This document shows positions 32,642 through 42,729 of a stretch of DNA of 61,215 bases, piece after piece (the first letter of the stretch is position 1; each line of letters starts with the position of its first letter). The stretch lies in the NCBI GenBank assembly GCA_017458585.1, contig JAFTAJ010000020.1:1-61215 (forward strand), read 5' to 3'. Both the position numbers and the translations under genes were made by a program. Origin of the DNA: Bacteroidaceae bacterium. Its GTDB lineage: Bacteria; Bacteroidota; Bacteroidia; Bacteroidales; Bacteroidaceae. Below the pieces are notes generated by a model, which saw only the letters and a list, made by a program, of their open reading frames with translations, ran no database searches and was not told where the DNA came from.

Positions 32642-35600
32642 TTACTTCACTTGTATCTTTTCGCCATCTATGATGTAGATACCCGGAGCAAATGGTATGA
32701 TGTGCACACCCTCCACCATCTCGTTGAATACAAGACGGCCGTCGAGGGTATATACCATCATCGGGCGCAGCTTGTCGTTGACTACTCGGATGGCATTGGC
32801 CATCGGAGTGTAGCGTGGCATGCTGCCATTGGCTACGGCATCGTAGATGTTGGTCTCCTCATCGGGCTCAACCTCGGTAACAGGCGTACGCATCAGCTTG
32901 AATTCGTTAACATCGATGGCGTTCCAGCCCGTCAGGTTGATGATGAGTCCGATAGTAATGTCTTCTTCTTCTCCAACGGTGAAGGCCACCTTGGCGTCGC
33001 TCAGGGGCACGAATGCCTCAGACTTCTCTTCGTAGGTGAGCATATCCACAAACTCATCGCCACGGGTTACACACAGGTAGCTACTGTCGGCCACCCATGC
33101 TCCGCCCTCGCTTGGGCTAACGCTGAGTGTGTAGTATCCGGCCGGCAGAGTCACAGTCTGGTAGAGGCGGTGGTTCTTGAGGGTGTCGGCAAAGCCGTAG
33201 TAGCCCGTGCGGAAGTTGAGGTCGGAGTTGAGGCTCTTATATACGTGTGCTCCTGTGGTGCTCTTCTCAGTTACCACACTATTCTCGATTACCCACTTTG
33301 AGTCATCTGTGCCGGTGAGCAGGCCGCGCAGGTTAGAGGAGTTGCTGGTTGACACTGCCTCGCCGTTGTCAAGGAACGGAGCCTTGTAGTTGGTGAGATA
33401 GTCAGCGCTGACATCGCTGGGCTCGTCGCCCTCAAAGTCGAGGGTGAACACTCCGAGTGCTGAGGTCCAAGCGTCGCCGTCGGCACCGCTGAAGTCCTTG
33501 CGCGCTGCGGTGTGGCCGAGACCTGTGCGGTCAACCACGTCGCCACCATTCTGGTTGAAGTCGTAATACACTAGCAGGCCGTTGGTGGACTTAGCTGTCT
33601 CCAGCGTCTCTGCAGTGAGCGGCTCATTGCTGAAGGCCTGTATAGTCTTCTGGTTGAGTGCCTTGCTCCAGATGCGGAACTCGTCGATGAGTCCCTTGAA
33701 ACGATTCTCGTCAGAGCTGAAGGTCACGGGGCCGGCCCATGCGGGGCAGTTGAGTGCCAGGCGCAGCGTCGGAGCGCTGAAGAGCTCTGCATCGCGGTAG
33801 AACTTAACATTGCCGGTGGAGAAGGTCACAGCGTAGTGGTGCCACTCGTCGATGATGAAGTAGCCCGGATCGGATGTCACGCTCTTGCCGTTGACCTCCA
33901 GAGTCAGTGAGCCGTCTTCGTTTGACTTGGTCTTCATCTTGCCGTCTTCGGAGCTCATGGAGAGGGCGCCATTGAAGTCGGAGGGGCGCAGCCATGTGTC
34001 GATGGTGAAGGCGCGTGTGGCGGCCTCAAACGGAGTGGCGATGCTGAGGTATTCGTTCTCGCCGTAGAAAGAGAGGGCGTTGCCCGGGTCGGCATTGCTC
34101 ACGGCAAACACCTTGCGCATCGTCTTGCCCGTCTGTCCCTGCGGATTGCGGGCCTTGAGGGTTACGTTGTAGTAGCCGGGAGCCAGTGGCTTGAAGGCCG
34201 TGTTCTGGGCATGGATGGCATAGTTGCGCTTGCCGCTGACGTGGTTGATTTCCCACTGCCAGTCTTCAGGGTTATAGATGGTCTTGTCTTCAAAGAACAC
34301 CTTGTCGCCAATCAGGATGGCCGATGGGCTGACCTCGAAGTCCACGTATGGTGCAGAGGCCACTGCGGTAATCTCCTTTGTGACGCTGGAGGTGCCCGCA
34401 GCATTGGTCACGGTGAGAGTCACGGGGTAGGAGCCTACCTCGAGGAAGCGTGCCGAGGCGTTGGTGGCATTGACCTGCTCCACGTCGGCTCCGGGCATCG
34501 ACCAACTATAGGTGGCGTTGACGGCCGAGGAGCGATTGACGAAACTGAAGTACTCGCTGGCGGGCAGGTTGTTCTCGGTTATCTCAAAGTCGGCCACGGG
34601 GGCGGGCAGCTCTTTTACCTTTAATATCTTAAGGTTGGAGGCCAGCGTCTTGCCGCCCTCGTATGTGATGACTGCCTTTACTATATGATTGCCTGCCTTG
34701 GTGAAGGTGAGGTAGGGCATTGTCTCATAGACTGTCAGGTCGTCGTTGGAGTCAACAACCCACTTCACGCTGGTAGCGCAGGCGGGGATGGCTGCCTGCA
34801 TCTTCACGGGCGTATTGGTGTAGATGGTCTCCTTCGGCTCATATACTACTACGCTCATGTCGCTGGCTGCTCCCTTGAGCAGGTTATTGTCGACGATGGT
34901 CTTTACATTCTCGGGATCGCGTATCACAGCGTGGTGGCCGCGTGCATAGTCGCGTATCTTTGTCTGGCCGTCGGTGTCCTCGAAGATGTCGCCCTTATAA
35001 TAGAGCACGAGGCCGTCCTGCGAAGCGGGATCGACTATCTCGGCGCGACGGTTGCTCTTGAGCTCTGTCTCGCTGAGTGCGCGGTTCCATAGGCGCACCT
35101 CGTCTATCTGTCCGTTGATAAGACCGTTGTTGGGGTCGCGGCCGATAGAGAAGTCGGAGAAGGCGAGCACGCCGGCTGCCTTGTTATAGGTGCTGATGGT
35201 CTTCTTCAGGTCGTTGACATAGGCGTAGAGCTGTTCGCCCTCACGCACGATGGCCACATGTACCCACTCGTTGGGATTGATGTTGCAGTTGTAGGCGTTG
35301 TAGGAGCTGTTGGCACCCATGCCCGCCTTGATGTTGCCGTTGTAGGTGAAGGAGCTGTAGAAGTAGGCGGTGTTGCCAAACTGTTGTGAGTAGTCCTCAA
35401 CGGTGTAGGGTTTGATCCAGTACTCTAGGGTTCCGCCGAGCGATGCGGCAAAGCCTACGTTGCTCACAGTGGCGAGGGTGTTCTTCATCTCGAGCACCAC
35501 ATTGTCGTCGCCGCTGGAGGCAATGGGGAAGGTCACGCGGTTAGACTGCTCAGAGACAATGGCGTTCTTGCGATATTTATACACGGCAGCTATGCCGTAT

Positions 35601-37258
35601 GCCTTGTCGTTGGGCTCGCCCATAGCCACGGTGGGGGTGTAGCTGTAGGTGGTGCTGCTCACCGAGTCGATAACGCGGTCATCGTAGAAGACATAGTATT
35701 TGCTGATAGGCAGCGAGGTGGTCACGGGCTTCTCCCAGCTGAGAGTGCCGTCGTTTATCTTGAGGTTGATGGGGGCATTGATCTGCTCGCCAGGGATAAT
35801 CACGGAGATGCGGTAGAGGTTGCCGGTGCCGCCGAGGTCTATCTTCTCAAACTTGAAGGGGAACTCAATGCCTGCCTGGTCAAGCTCGTAGTCAATGATG
35901 GAGGCGTTGTATAGGCGGCCGGTGCCTTGCCACTCGTCGGGCAGGTTTGTCTGAGTGCGGATATTAAAGAAGTATTTGATAGGCTTGCGGCGGTCAAACT
36001 TCTTCGTCAGGTCGCTCAGGTCGTAACCAAACTCCATGGGCTCGTAGTGATAGCCGTCTATCCACTTGCCGAGCATCGGCACGAGGGGCGGCTGATAAGT
36101 GTTGCGTGTACCGTCGCCGGCATACTTGAAGTGGTGAAGCTCTATTGAGTCTTGGCCCGAGCCGCTGGCGGTGTCTTGCGTGGCTGACACACTCAGGTGG
36201 AGAGCCGAGCGGCGCGAGAAGGCTATCTTGGCCTTGAGCATGCGGATGGGCTCATAGTCCTTGCGTATGTAGTGGCGGTCCACCGACCATACGCTGGTGC
36301 GTGAGTTGGTGGTGTAGGCGCAAGCGTAGGGGCAGTAGATAAAGCCGTTGTTCTGCCAGCCGTTGCCCCATGAGTTGGCGATAATCCATGCGCCTACCTC
36401 GTCTTTGTCCTTCTCGCCATAGACGCCGTTGTGGTCGAGGTCAAACTCGATGCGGTCGTCATAGCCCACGATGGTCTGGGCGTGGTTGTAGGAGGGGCCC
36501 CATTCTTCCATATAAATCTTGCCCACGAGTCCCAGCGCTTTGTTGGTCGGGGTCTCGGGAATGGTGCCGGTGACATAGTCGGTGGCGGCCATGCCAAACC
36601 ATGCCACACCGCCGGCGTTGAAGTCGTAGTCGCCCTGGTGGTTCCACAGCCAGTTCTTGAGTATCTCGCGACCTTCCTCGGTCATCACGTTCTGCTCAAT
36701 GTAGGCTTCTGTCCAGTCGCGGTTGTGGGCGGTGCGATACCACTTGTCGTAGCCCTGCATCCAGCCGTAGTTGGGGTCTTTGCAGTCCTGACTTCCGTAA
36801 AACTTCGAGCAGGTCTGGCCACCGTAGTCAGCCTCGGAGGGGTTGCCCACATGCTGCAGCATCTCTGCCTTGCCTGTGCCTTGGTAGTTATGGGCAAGCA
36901 GGAAGTTAAAGTGCGAGGTGAAGCGGTTCTCAGGATATTGGGCGTCAAGGCCATAGTAGCAGTTGCGCTCGTAGGTCCACTGATAGCCGATATAGCTGGC
37001 GGCATCACACGATCCGTGGTCCTGATTGAAGATAGGCGGGAAGTATTTCAGCAGAGAGTTGTTGAGGTGGTCGGGCCGCTTGGTACTGCCGTTAAACCCA
37101 TTAGACTTTGCACCGCCGGGCTGACGCTGCTTCTTGTTTTTCTCAAAGGTAAACTCTTGTGTTTGCTTGGCAGCCTCCTCCCATCCGTAGGAGAGCTGCG
37201 CTGAGCAGACAATGGAGCATAGAGAAAAGATAACAGATAATAGAATTGGCTTTTTCAT
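32642..37258 (-). CDS. Giant secreted papain-like (C1) peptidase with LamG and PKD domains
   Basis: A 1538-residue secreted protein with signal peptide (CSA-QL). The C1 peptidase domain (60-330) has oxyanion Q79, catalytic C84 (HGSCDAAS), H259 ([11 protein letters not shown]) and N295 (IANSWGNGW). A DLDHNG...EKDKDE loop (273-287), EF-hand-like and probably calcium-binding, sits between His and Asn. Then follow a linker region, a LamG domain (590-760), two or three PKD domains (about 830-1075), a second LamG (about 1085-1250), an unassigned beta domain and a tail [12 protein letters not shown]...[14 protein letters not shown] that resembles type IX secretion signals. It probably digests or binds host or dietary glycoprotein. 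The gene is the paralogue of 37315-41910, 56 bp upstream. Confidence 0.87.
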   Translation of the reverse strand: MKKPILLSVIFSLCSIVCSAQLSYGWEEAAKQTQEFTFEKNKKQRQPGGAKSNGFNGSTKRPDHLNNSLLKYFPPIFNQDHGSCDAASYIGYQWTYERNCYYGLDAQYPENRFTSHFNFLLAHNYQGTGKAEMLQHVGNPSEADYGGQTCSKFYGSQDCKDPNYGWMQGYDKWYRTAHNRDWTEAYIEQNVMTEEGREILKNWLWNHQGDYDFNAGGVAWFGMAATDYVTGTIPETPTNKALGLVGKIYMEEWGPSYNHAQTIVGYDDRIEFDLDHNGVYGEKDKDEVGAWIIANSWGNGWQNNGFIYCPYACAYTTNSRTSVWSVDRHYIRKDYEPIRMLKAKIAFSRRSALHLSVSATQDTASGSGQDSIELHHFKYAGDGTRNTYQPPLVPMLGKWIDGYHYEPMEFGYDLSDLTKKFDRRKPIKYFFNIRTQTNLPDEWQGTGRLYNASIIDYELDQAGIEFPFKFEKIDLGGTGNLYRISVIIPGEQINAPINLKINDGTLSWEKPVTTSLPISKYYVFYDDRVIDSVSSTTYSYTPTVAMGEPNDKAYGIAAVYKYRKNAIVSEQSNRVTFPIASSGDDNVVLEMKNTLATVSNVGFAASLGGTLEYWIKPYTVEDYSQQFGNTAYFYSSFTYNGNIKAGMGANSSYNAYNCNINPNEWVHVAIVREGEQLYAYVNDLKKTISTYNKAAGVLAFSDFSIGRDPNNGLINGQIDEVRLWNRALSETELKSNRRAEIVDPASQDGLVLYYKGDIFEDTDGQTKIRDYARGHHAVIRDPENVKTIVDNNLLKGAASDMSVVVYEPKETIYTNTPVKMQAAIPACATSVKWVVDSNDDLTVYETMPYLTFTKAGNHIVKAVITYEGGKTLASNLKILKVKELPAPVADFEITENNLPASEYFSFVNRSSAVNATYSWSMPGADVEQVNATNASARFLEVGSYPVTLTVTNAAGTSSVTKEITAVASAPYVDFEVSPSAILIGDKVFFEDKTIYNPEDWQWEINHVSGKRNYAIHAQNTAFKPLAPGYYNVTLKARNPQGQTGKTMRKVFAVSNADPGNALSFYGENEYLSIATPFEAATRAFTIDTWLRPSDFNGALSMSSEDGKMKTKSNEDGSLTLEVNGKSVTSDPGYFIIDEWHHYAVTFSTGNVKFYRDAELFSAPTLRLALNCPAWAGPVTFSSDENRFKGLIDEFRIWSKALNQKTIQAFSNEPLTAETLETAKSTNGLLVYYDFNQNGGDVVDRTGLGHTAARKDFSGADGDAWTSALGVFTLDFEGDEPSDVSADYLTNYKAPFLDNGEAVSTSNSSNLRGLLTGTDDSKWVIENSVVTEKSTTGAHVYKSLNSDLNFRTGYYGFADTLKNHRLYQTVTLPAGYYTLSVSPSEGGAWVADSSYLCVTRGDEFVDMLTYEEKSEAFVPLSDAKVAFTVGEEEDITIGLIINLTGWNAIDVNEFKLMRTPVTEVEPDEETNIYDAVANGSMPRYTPMANAIRVVNDKLRPMMVYTLDGRLVFNEMVEGVHIIPFAPGIYIIDGEKIQVK

Positions 37259-37274
37259 TTATGTTATGAGTTTT

Positions 37275-37320
37275 ATAGTTTAATTTCTAATTTCTAATTT
37301 CTCATTTCTAATTTCTAATT
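37275..37320. repeat. atttcta repeat between the two peptidase genes
   Basis: The 56-bp spacer is mostly atttctaatttctaa-like units, complement of the ttagaaat family seen at 4126 and 55776. Confidence 0.75.
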
Positions 37321-40300
37321 TACTTTAACCTTCTGCCCGTTGGCAATGTAGATGCCCGGTGCGAGAGGTATCTTCTTGTTGCCGGATGCGTATTCGTTGA
37401 ATACGCAGCGTCCGTCGGTAGTGTAAATCTTCACTTCGATGATATCGTTGCTCACGATATGGATGCCGCCGCGGGTGCCGCTGATATTGTCCAGCACGCC
37501 CTTGCTTACAGCGTCGTAGGCAGACTGCACTCCGTCGGCTATCTGCGACTCGGAGGTTATCTGCTCGAGAGTGAAGGCCTTGATATCTACCTGGTAGGAG
37601 CTCGATTCGGGCAGGTTGTAGAGCACGCCGAGGCTTATGGGAGTGCCGTCTTCGGCTACGTCAAACTCGAGGCTCTTGCTGCTCGACAGGTAGGTGCTGG
37701 TGAGCGCTTCGTCTATCTTGGTGTTATCTACTATGCTGTCGCCCTCGCATATCACGAGCTTTGTGAGGTAGGGGCTGAAGTAGCGACCGCTGGTGATGGA
37801 GAATCTGTAGTGGCCTGCGCCGAGGTTGACGGTCTGCCACAGGCGGCGGTTGTAGAACTCGCCCATATTGCTCCTTGACTCGCCGGAGAGGACACAGCTG
37901 TTTTCGTTGGTGTCCACATAGATGGTGGATGTGTTCTGGTCATCGATGGCACGCGGTGAGCGGAACTCCCAAGTGGACTTGGCAGTGCCGGTCTGCAGCT
38001 CACGGGCGGCGTCGTAGATGCCAGGCAACACCTTCACATTGTTGTAGAGGAACGGTGCCTTGTAGTTGGTGAGATAGTCCTTGGTCACATCCTGCTTCAC
38101 TATGTCACCGCCAAAGTCGAGGGTGAACACGCCGGGCAGTGTTATCCAGGCATCGCCGTCGGGGCCGAAGTTGAGACGACGGCCGTCGAGGTTGTGCCCG
38201 CTGCGGTCAATCACGTCACCACCGTTCTGGTTGAAGTCGTAGTAGAGGCAGAGGCTGCCCACCTCGGTGGGATTCTCTATGGGCGCGTTGCATACCGCCT
38301 GCAGCTGCGTGGCGTTGAGCTCAGCCTTCCATATACGCATCTCGTCAATCATGGCGTGCAGGCCATTGTCGCTGCGTCCAAAGGTGAACGTGGCAGGCCA
38401 TGAAGGCATGGCGTAGCTGTCGTTAGCGTTGTAGGTGGCCACCACCTGGGCGTCGCGATAGAACACCACTTTACCCCTGTTGAAGGAGATGGCATAGTGA
38501 TGCCACTGGTTGAGGATAAAGAAGTTGTTGGCCTGATAGGTGCGGCCCTTGTAGGTCACGGTATATAGGCCCTTGTCGGTGCAGTCGGCGGTCATATTGC
38601 CGAAGTTGAAGCCACCAGTGCCGTAGTACACTTGCGGGTTCATCCACCACTCGATGGTGAACACGCTCTGCGGGGCGAGGAACGGACGGTTGAACTCTAT
38701 CTGCTCCTTCACGCCGGTAAAGTTGAGGCCGTTGCCGGCATCGGCGTTGCTCACACATAGGGCACGCGACTTGGTCTCTATATGGCTGCCGACGCTGTTG
38801 GTGGTCTGCAGCGTCACATTGTAGAAGCCCGGAGCGGGCGGCACGAGCGACGAGAACTGGCCGTCCACCTGCAGATAGCGCTTGCCGTTGCTCAGTGTCC
38901 ATATCCAGCTGTCAGGCTTGCCGATGCTCTTGTCCTCAAGGTAGGTCGTCTCGCCCAACAGGATGGTGTTGGGGTTGATGGCAAAGTTACTCGTGGGCTT
39001 GGCCATGTATATGTCTAACGTCTTGGTCATGCTGGCCGAGCCGCTGCCGTTGGTGGCGGTCAGCGTAACATCATAGGTGCCTGGCAGGTCAAAGATGGCG
39101 TTGGCGTTCTGGCTGTGCTGGTCGTCCTGTCCCTCTATGCTCCACACATAGTTGCAGTTGGTGGCCTTGGTGCGGTTGATGAGGGTTACTGGCTTGCCGG
39201 TGGCTTGGCGCGTGGTGCTGACTTCGAAGTCGGGCACAGGCAGACTGCCGTCGGTTACCTGCACGGTCTTCTCCACGGTGGTCTCTTCGCCCTCGGTGTC
39301 GATGCCGGTGAGGCTGATGGTGTACTCGCCTGCCTTGCTGTAGGTCACAAACGGAGTCTTGGCGTTGAGGGTGCTGGCCTTGGCACCGGGCACACTCCAC
39401 TTCCACTCCACGATATTCACAGAGCCGCTGGCCTGCACCTTCGTGGGCTGGCCGGTAAAGATGGAGTCGTTGATGACTATGGAGATGGGCACCTTAAACG
39501 CGGCTCCCTTGAGCACTTCGGTGTTTTCTTGCACAGAGGTCTCCTCGCCGGTCACATAGGCGTGGTTGTTGCACGCAAACTCCTGTATCCTCTGCTCGCC
39601 CGCAATGCGGATGGGGTTCATGGGCAGGTAGCAGATAAGCTCGCCAAGAGAGGAGAGGTTTTTGATGGCAACATCCTTGTTGCCATAAATCTCTGCTTGT
39701 GAGCGCGGCGTGCTCCAGATGCGCAGCTCGTCAATCTCTGCATCCAGCAGGTCGCCGTCGGTGCCAAACACTATGTCGCCCAGGGCGGGTATGCCGCTGC
39801 CTGATGTGGCGCGCACAGTACCCTTCTTCATGCCATTGATATAGAGCGTAAGGTTGTTGTGGTCAACCACAACGGCCACATGGCTCCATACACCCTGCTT
39901 CACCGACCTGGCGGCGGAGCTCACCTGATTGTCGTTATCCCAGCCCGCAGCTACCTGGCCGCTGGGTGTCACCTTGCAGTAGAAGCCGGCATCATTGCTG
40001 CCGCCCAGACGATGGTTGGTGGTGCCGATGGTGGTGGGCTTAATCCAGAACTCTATCGTTCCCTGTTCCAGAGTGTAGGGCAGTGCGTTGGGTATTACCA
40101 GCGAGCCGTTCTTCACGGTCAGCGTCATATTGTCGCCGTCAGGCAGACTGATAGGCGTGCGGGCCAGCTCACTTCTGGCCGACTCGACAGTCTTCTTCTT
40201 GTAGGCATACACAGCGGTGACACAGTAGCTTGCCTCGTCGCCGTCAATCTTGTACCCTTGGGTGTTGACCGATGTGCCAATCAATACATTATTCTTATAT

Positions 40301-41910
40301 ATATTGTAGTGCTTCACCTTCATGCTTGAGCCCTGCGGAGCGTCCCACACGAGGCGACCGTCTGCTATGCGCAGATTGGCGGGGGCATTGATAGCCTCGC
40401 CCGGCACCACCACGCTGATGGTGATGGCGCTGCTCTGGCTTTGATCCTGACTGATGGCCACAGTGTCGATATCAAACGGAATCTCTATGCCATCCTCGCT
40501 CTCCAGTCTGTAGTCAAGGATGGAGGCATCATAGACATGACCGCTACCCTTGTTACCGTGAAACTTGACGGTGAAGAAATACTTCAGCGGCTTGCTCATG
40601 TCGAAGCCCGTGCTCAGCGTCGTCAGGTCATAGCCAAACTCCATAGGCTCGTAGTGGAAGCCGTCCACCCACTTGCCCAGCATTGGCACCTCGGGAGCGC
40701 CACCGCTCCTGTCCTCAGCACCGTCGCCGGCTTGCTGGAAGAATGACATCGGCAGAGAATATTGTGGGAACTTGGCAGCCGTGTCCGCGCTCACTCCCAC
40801 ATGGAGCGACAGTTCCGAGCGGTGGCTATAGTCCATCTTCACTTTGATGGTGCGCTGCGGCACATAGTCCTTGCGGATATAGGTAACGTAGGGCTGCCAG
40901 AAGTCTTCGGGCTTAACCTTGCCTATCACGCCGCCGTAGCGGTAAGGCACATACACCCAGCCGCCGTTCTCCCAGCCTTGGCCCCACGAGTTGGCGATAA
41001 TCCATGCGCCCACCTCGTCTTTGTCCTTCTCGCCGATAACACCGTTCTCGTCGAGGTCAAACTCTATGCGGTCGTCCCAGCCAATGATGGTCATGGCGTG
41101 GTCCATCTCCTTGCCCCAGCCGGTGATGTAATACTTGCCCACGGCGCCCGTGGGGTCGTTGGCGGGGGTGGAGGGAATCTTGGGATATGTACTGTTGCTG
41201 GCCACCACTATGTAGCACACGCCGCCACTCTTGAACGACGTGTCGCCATTGTGGTTGTACAGCCAGCGCTTGGTGTCCTGGCGGCCCTTCTCGGTGCCCG
41301 TGTTGTAGGGGAAGGTGTAGAAGCCCTGCGCCCTGTTAAACATGGCGCGATACCAGCGGTCATAGCCCTGCATCCATCCGCTCTCACGGCTATGCCAGTC
41401 CTGGTAACCATAGTTGTCGGAGTGGGTGCGGCCGTTGTAGTCTATCGAGTTGGGACAGCCGTTGTTCATCTCAATATCTTCCTTCGAGCTGTTCTGGAAT
41501 GTCTGCAGCCAGCCGAAGAACACGGCCATCTGGTTGGCGGGGTTGTAGCCGTCGAGGTCGCGGTAGCTGTTCAGCTCATGGGTGAAGATGTAGCCCGTGA
41601 AGCTGGAGCACATACACGACGGACCGCTCTGGTAGAAGTATGGAGGGAAGTGCTTGAACAGCGCATTGTTCCAGTGGTCGGGCAGCTCCTCCTCCTCAGC
41701 CTCGGCAGAGAAGGCACCGGACTTGGCACTCTTGACTTCCCTCCCTTCATGGGAGGGGTTGGGGGTGGGTCTGTTTCCATTCTTCACGCCCAGCCGCCAG
41801 TCCACGGGCGGCACATTGTCATAGTCGGGCAACATCTTGTAGTTAACCTGCGCTGCCAGCGGGGTGCATAGCAGCAGCGCTAAAAGTTTGGTGGTAAAAT
41901 TTCTTATCAT
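37315..41910 (-). CDS. Giant secreted papain-like (C1) peptidase, second paralogue
   Basis: A 1531-residue secreted paralogue of the downstream gene, with the same order: signal peptide (PLAA-QV), C1 peptidase (75-345) with Q94, C99 (SGPSCMCS), H271 (DHAMTIIGWDD), the acidic loop DLDENG...EKDKDE (285-299) and N307, then LamG, PKD repeats, a second LamG and a tail KIYTTDGRCVFNE...PGIYIANGQKVKVN. Residues about 46-58 (RPTPNPSHEGREV) are encoded by a G/C-rich palindromic repeat placed between the signal peptide and the catalytic domain, in what would be the propeptide. A promoter is predicted at 41966-41996, so both peptidases, mutS and the genes after it may share one transcript. Confidence 0.87.
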   Translation of the reverse strand: MIRNFTTKLLALLLCTPLAAQVNYKMLPDYDNVPPVDWRLGVKNGNRPTPNPSHEGREVKSAKSGAFSAEAEEEELPDHWNNALFKHFPPYFYQSGPSCMCSSFTGYIFTHELNSYRDLDGYNPANQMAVFFGWLQTFQNSSKEDIEMNNGCPNSIDYNGRTHSDNYGYQDWHSRESGWMQGYDRWYRAMFNRAQGFYTFPYNTGTEKGRQDTKRWLYNHNGDTSFKSGGVCYIVVASNSTYPKIPSTPANDPTGAVGKYYITGWGKEMDHAMTIIGWDDRIEFDLDENGVIGEKDKDEVGAWIIANSWGQGWENGGWVYVPYRYGGVIGKVKPEDFWQPYVTYIRKDYVPQRTIKVKMDYSHRSELSLHVGVSADTAAKFPQYSLPMSFFQQAGDGAEDRSGGAPEVPMLGKWVDGFHYEPMEFGYDLTTLSTGFDMSKPLKYFFTVKFHGNKGSGHVYDASILDYRLESEDGIEIPFDIDTVAISQDQSQSSAITISVVVPGEAINAPANLRIADGRLVWDAPQGSSMKVKHYNIYKNNVLIGTSVNTQGYKIDGDEASYCVTAVYAYKKKTVESARSELARTPISLPDGDNMTLTVKNGSLVIPNALPYTLEQGTIEFWIKPTTIGTTNHRLGGSNDAGFYCKVTPSGQVAAGWDNDNQVSSAARSVKQGVWSHVAVVVDHNNLTLYINGMKKGTVRATSGSGIPALGDIVFGTDGDLLDAEIDELRIWSTPRSQAEIYGNKDVAIKNLSSLGELICYLPMNPIRIAGEQRIQEFACNNHAYVTGEETSVQENTEVLKGAAFKVPISIVINDSIFTGQPTKVQASGSVNIVEWKWSVPGAKASTLNAKTPFVTYSKAGEYTISLTGIDTEGEETTVEKTVQVTDGSLPVPDFEVSTTRQATGKPVTLINRTKATNCNYVWSIEGQDDQHSQNANAIFDLPGTYDVTLTATNGSGSASMTKTLDIYMAKPTSNFAINPNTILLGETTYLEDKSIGKPDSWIWTLSNGKRYLQVDGQFSSLVPPAPGFYNVTLQTTNSVGSHIETKSRALCVSNADAGNGLNFTGVKEQIEFNRPFLAPQSVFTIEWWMNPQVYYGTGGFNFGNMTADCTDKGLYTVTYKGRTYQANNFFILNQWHHYAISFNRGKVVFYRDAQVVATYNANDSYAMPSWPATFTFGRSDNGLHAMIDEMRIWKAELNATQLQAVCNAPIENPTEVGSLCLYYDFNQNGGDVIDRSGHNLDGRRLNFGPDGDAWITLPGVFTLDFGGDIVKQDVTKDYLTNYKAPFLYNNVKVLPGIYDAARELQTGTAKSTWEFRSPRAIDDQNTSTIYVDTNENSCVLSGESRSNMGEFYNRRLWQTVNLGAGHYRFSITSGRYFSPYLTKLVICEGDSIVDNTKIDEALTSTYLSSSKSLEFDVAEDGTPISLGVLYNLPESSSYQVDIKAFTLEQITSESQIADGVQSAYDAVSKGVLDNISGTRGGIHIVSNDIIEVKIYTTDGRCVFNEYASGNKKIPLAPGIYIANGQKVKVN
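41737..41775. repeat. Palindromic repeat inside the peptidase propeptide
   Basis: An imperfect palindrome (cctccctt...ggggagg type) followed by gggggtgggtctg, read in frame as part of the propeptide. The same family appears at 52345-52382, read there in the opposite direction relative to the coding strand. Confidence 0.85.
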
Positions 41911-41965
41911 GATGCAATTTATTTATTGTTTCTGTTTTCTGTCCAAATAGCCTACATTTAGCAAG

Positions 41966-41996
41966 CAAAAATACATATATTTTTGGACATAGCCAA
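41966..41996 (-). promoter_or_regulatory. Predicted promoter of the peptidase-mutS run
   Basis: Minus-strand TTG (41994-41996) and TATTTTTG (41966-41973) lie 20 nt apart, matching the Bacteroidota pattern. The first gene starts at 41910, giving a leader of about 50 nt. Confidence 0.5.
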
Positions 41997-42073
41997 TTTT
42001 CCATCCCAGAAAAAGGTAAATCACACCATATTTATAAGAAAATACGATATAGTTATGCAGAAAAACAATTTTA

Positions 42074-42166
42074 GAAGTTATCGCTTCGCTCAGAAGTTAC
42101 CGCGCTTCGCGCTCCGAAGTTATCGGATCCTGCGGCTCCTTAGGAAGTTATCGCGCTTCGCGCTCG
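42074..42166. repeat. Four gaagttatcg units with palindromic tails
   Basis: Units of 19, 23, 28 and 23 nt start with gaagttatcg or gaagttaccg at 42074, 42093, 42116 and 42144. Two carry the palindrome cgcgcttcgcgc. Unlike the other arrays the spacing is uneven. Confidence 0.75.
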
Positions 42167-42363
42167 ACGATAGTCAAGCTTATTTACGATTTTACGATTT
42201 ACTATTTATTTACTATTTTTGTTATTTGGTTATTTATTCTGAAGGAAGATTTTTTAATTCTCCCCCTAAGCTAGGGGGAGTGGATTGCCCCCCTGCCAGA
42301 GGGGGGCTGTCGCTTGCGACTGAGGGGTGGGAGCCGTGGATGGGGTGTGCGTATCTGCAAAAA

Positions 42364-42577
42364 AGCTGAGCGGACGCAGAAAAACAGCGAGCAGCGAAAA
42401 CAAAATAGCGAGCGGCGAAAATAAAATCGCGAGCTCGTGAAATTTTGATGCCCATCAAAATTAAAAATCATGGGCACGAAATTTCATTTTCATGGGCACG
42501 AAAATTATCTCTTCTCGCATTTTTTTAGCGCGGAGTCGCGATTTTCTCGCCGCTCCGCGCTATTTGAAAGAATCTTT
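42364..42577. repeat. Array B: 21-22 nt period with changing unit sequence
   Basis: Ten units start at 42364, 42386, 42407, 42428, 42449, 42471, 42493, 42515, 42536 and 42557, each 21 or 22 nt. Heads shift from agcgagc through tgggcacg to tcgcg, and tails stay A/T-rich. The array includes the near-perfect palindrome AATTTTGAT/ATCAAAATT around 42440-42462 and the 10-bp inverted pair TAGCGCGGAG/CTCCGCGCTA (42526-42535 with 42553-42562). Confidence 0.85.
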
Positions 42578-42599
42578 CCTTGTTTCAGAGGCTTTGATT

Positions 42600-42728
42600 C
42601 TGCCCCTAAGTTAGGGGAAGTGGTTTGCCCCCCCCTGCCAGAGGCCTTTGATTCTCCCCCTAAGTTAGGGGGAGTACCCGCAGGGGGAGGGGGTGTGTTA
42701 TCGGGAGGGGGTGTGTCAAAGGAGGGGG
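42600..42728. repeat. G/C-rich palindromic repeats after the first BspA-like gene
   Basis: Two copies of the ctccccctaag...agggggag hairpin (42600-42620 and 42654-42674), followed by gggggtgtgt tails, end one or two bases before the stop codon of the BspA-like gene. They may terminate or protect its transcript. Confidence 0.75.
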
Positions 42729-42729
42729 T

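Larger units (their letters stand above)
41911..42729. other. Gene-free gap (819 bp) packed with repeats
   Basis: No gene is seen. From left to right: promoter of the peptidase run (41966-41996), four gaagttatcg-type palindromic units (42074-42166), AT-rich short repeats (42180-42240), a palindrome CTCCCCCTAAGCTAGGGGGAG-like hairpin (42260-42280), periodic array B (42364-42577), and two further copies of the G/C-rich palindrome (42600-42620, 42654-42674) running up to the stop of the next gene. Confidence 0.8.
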
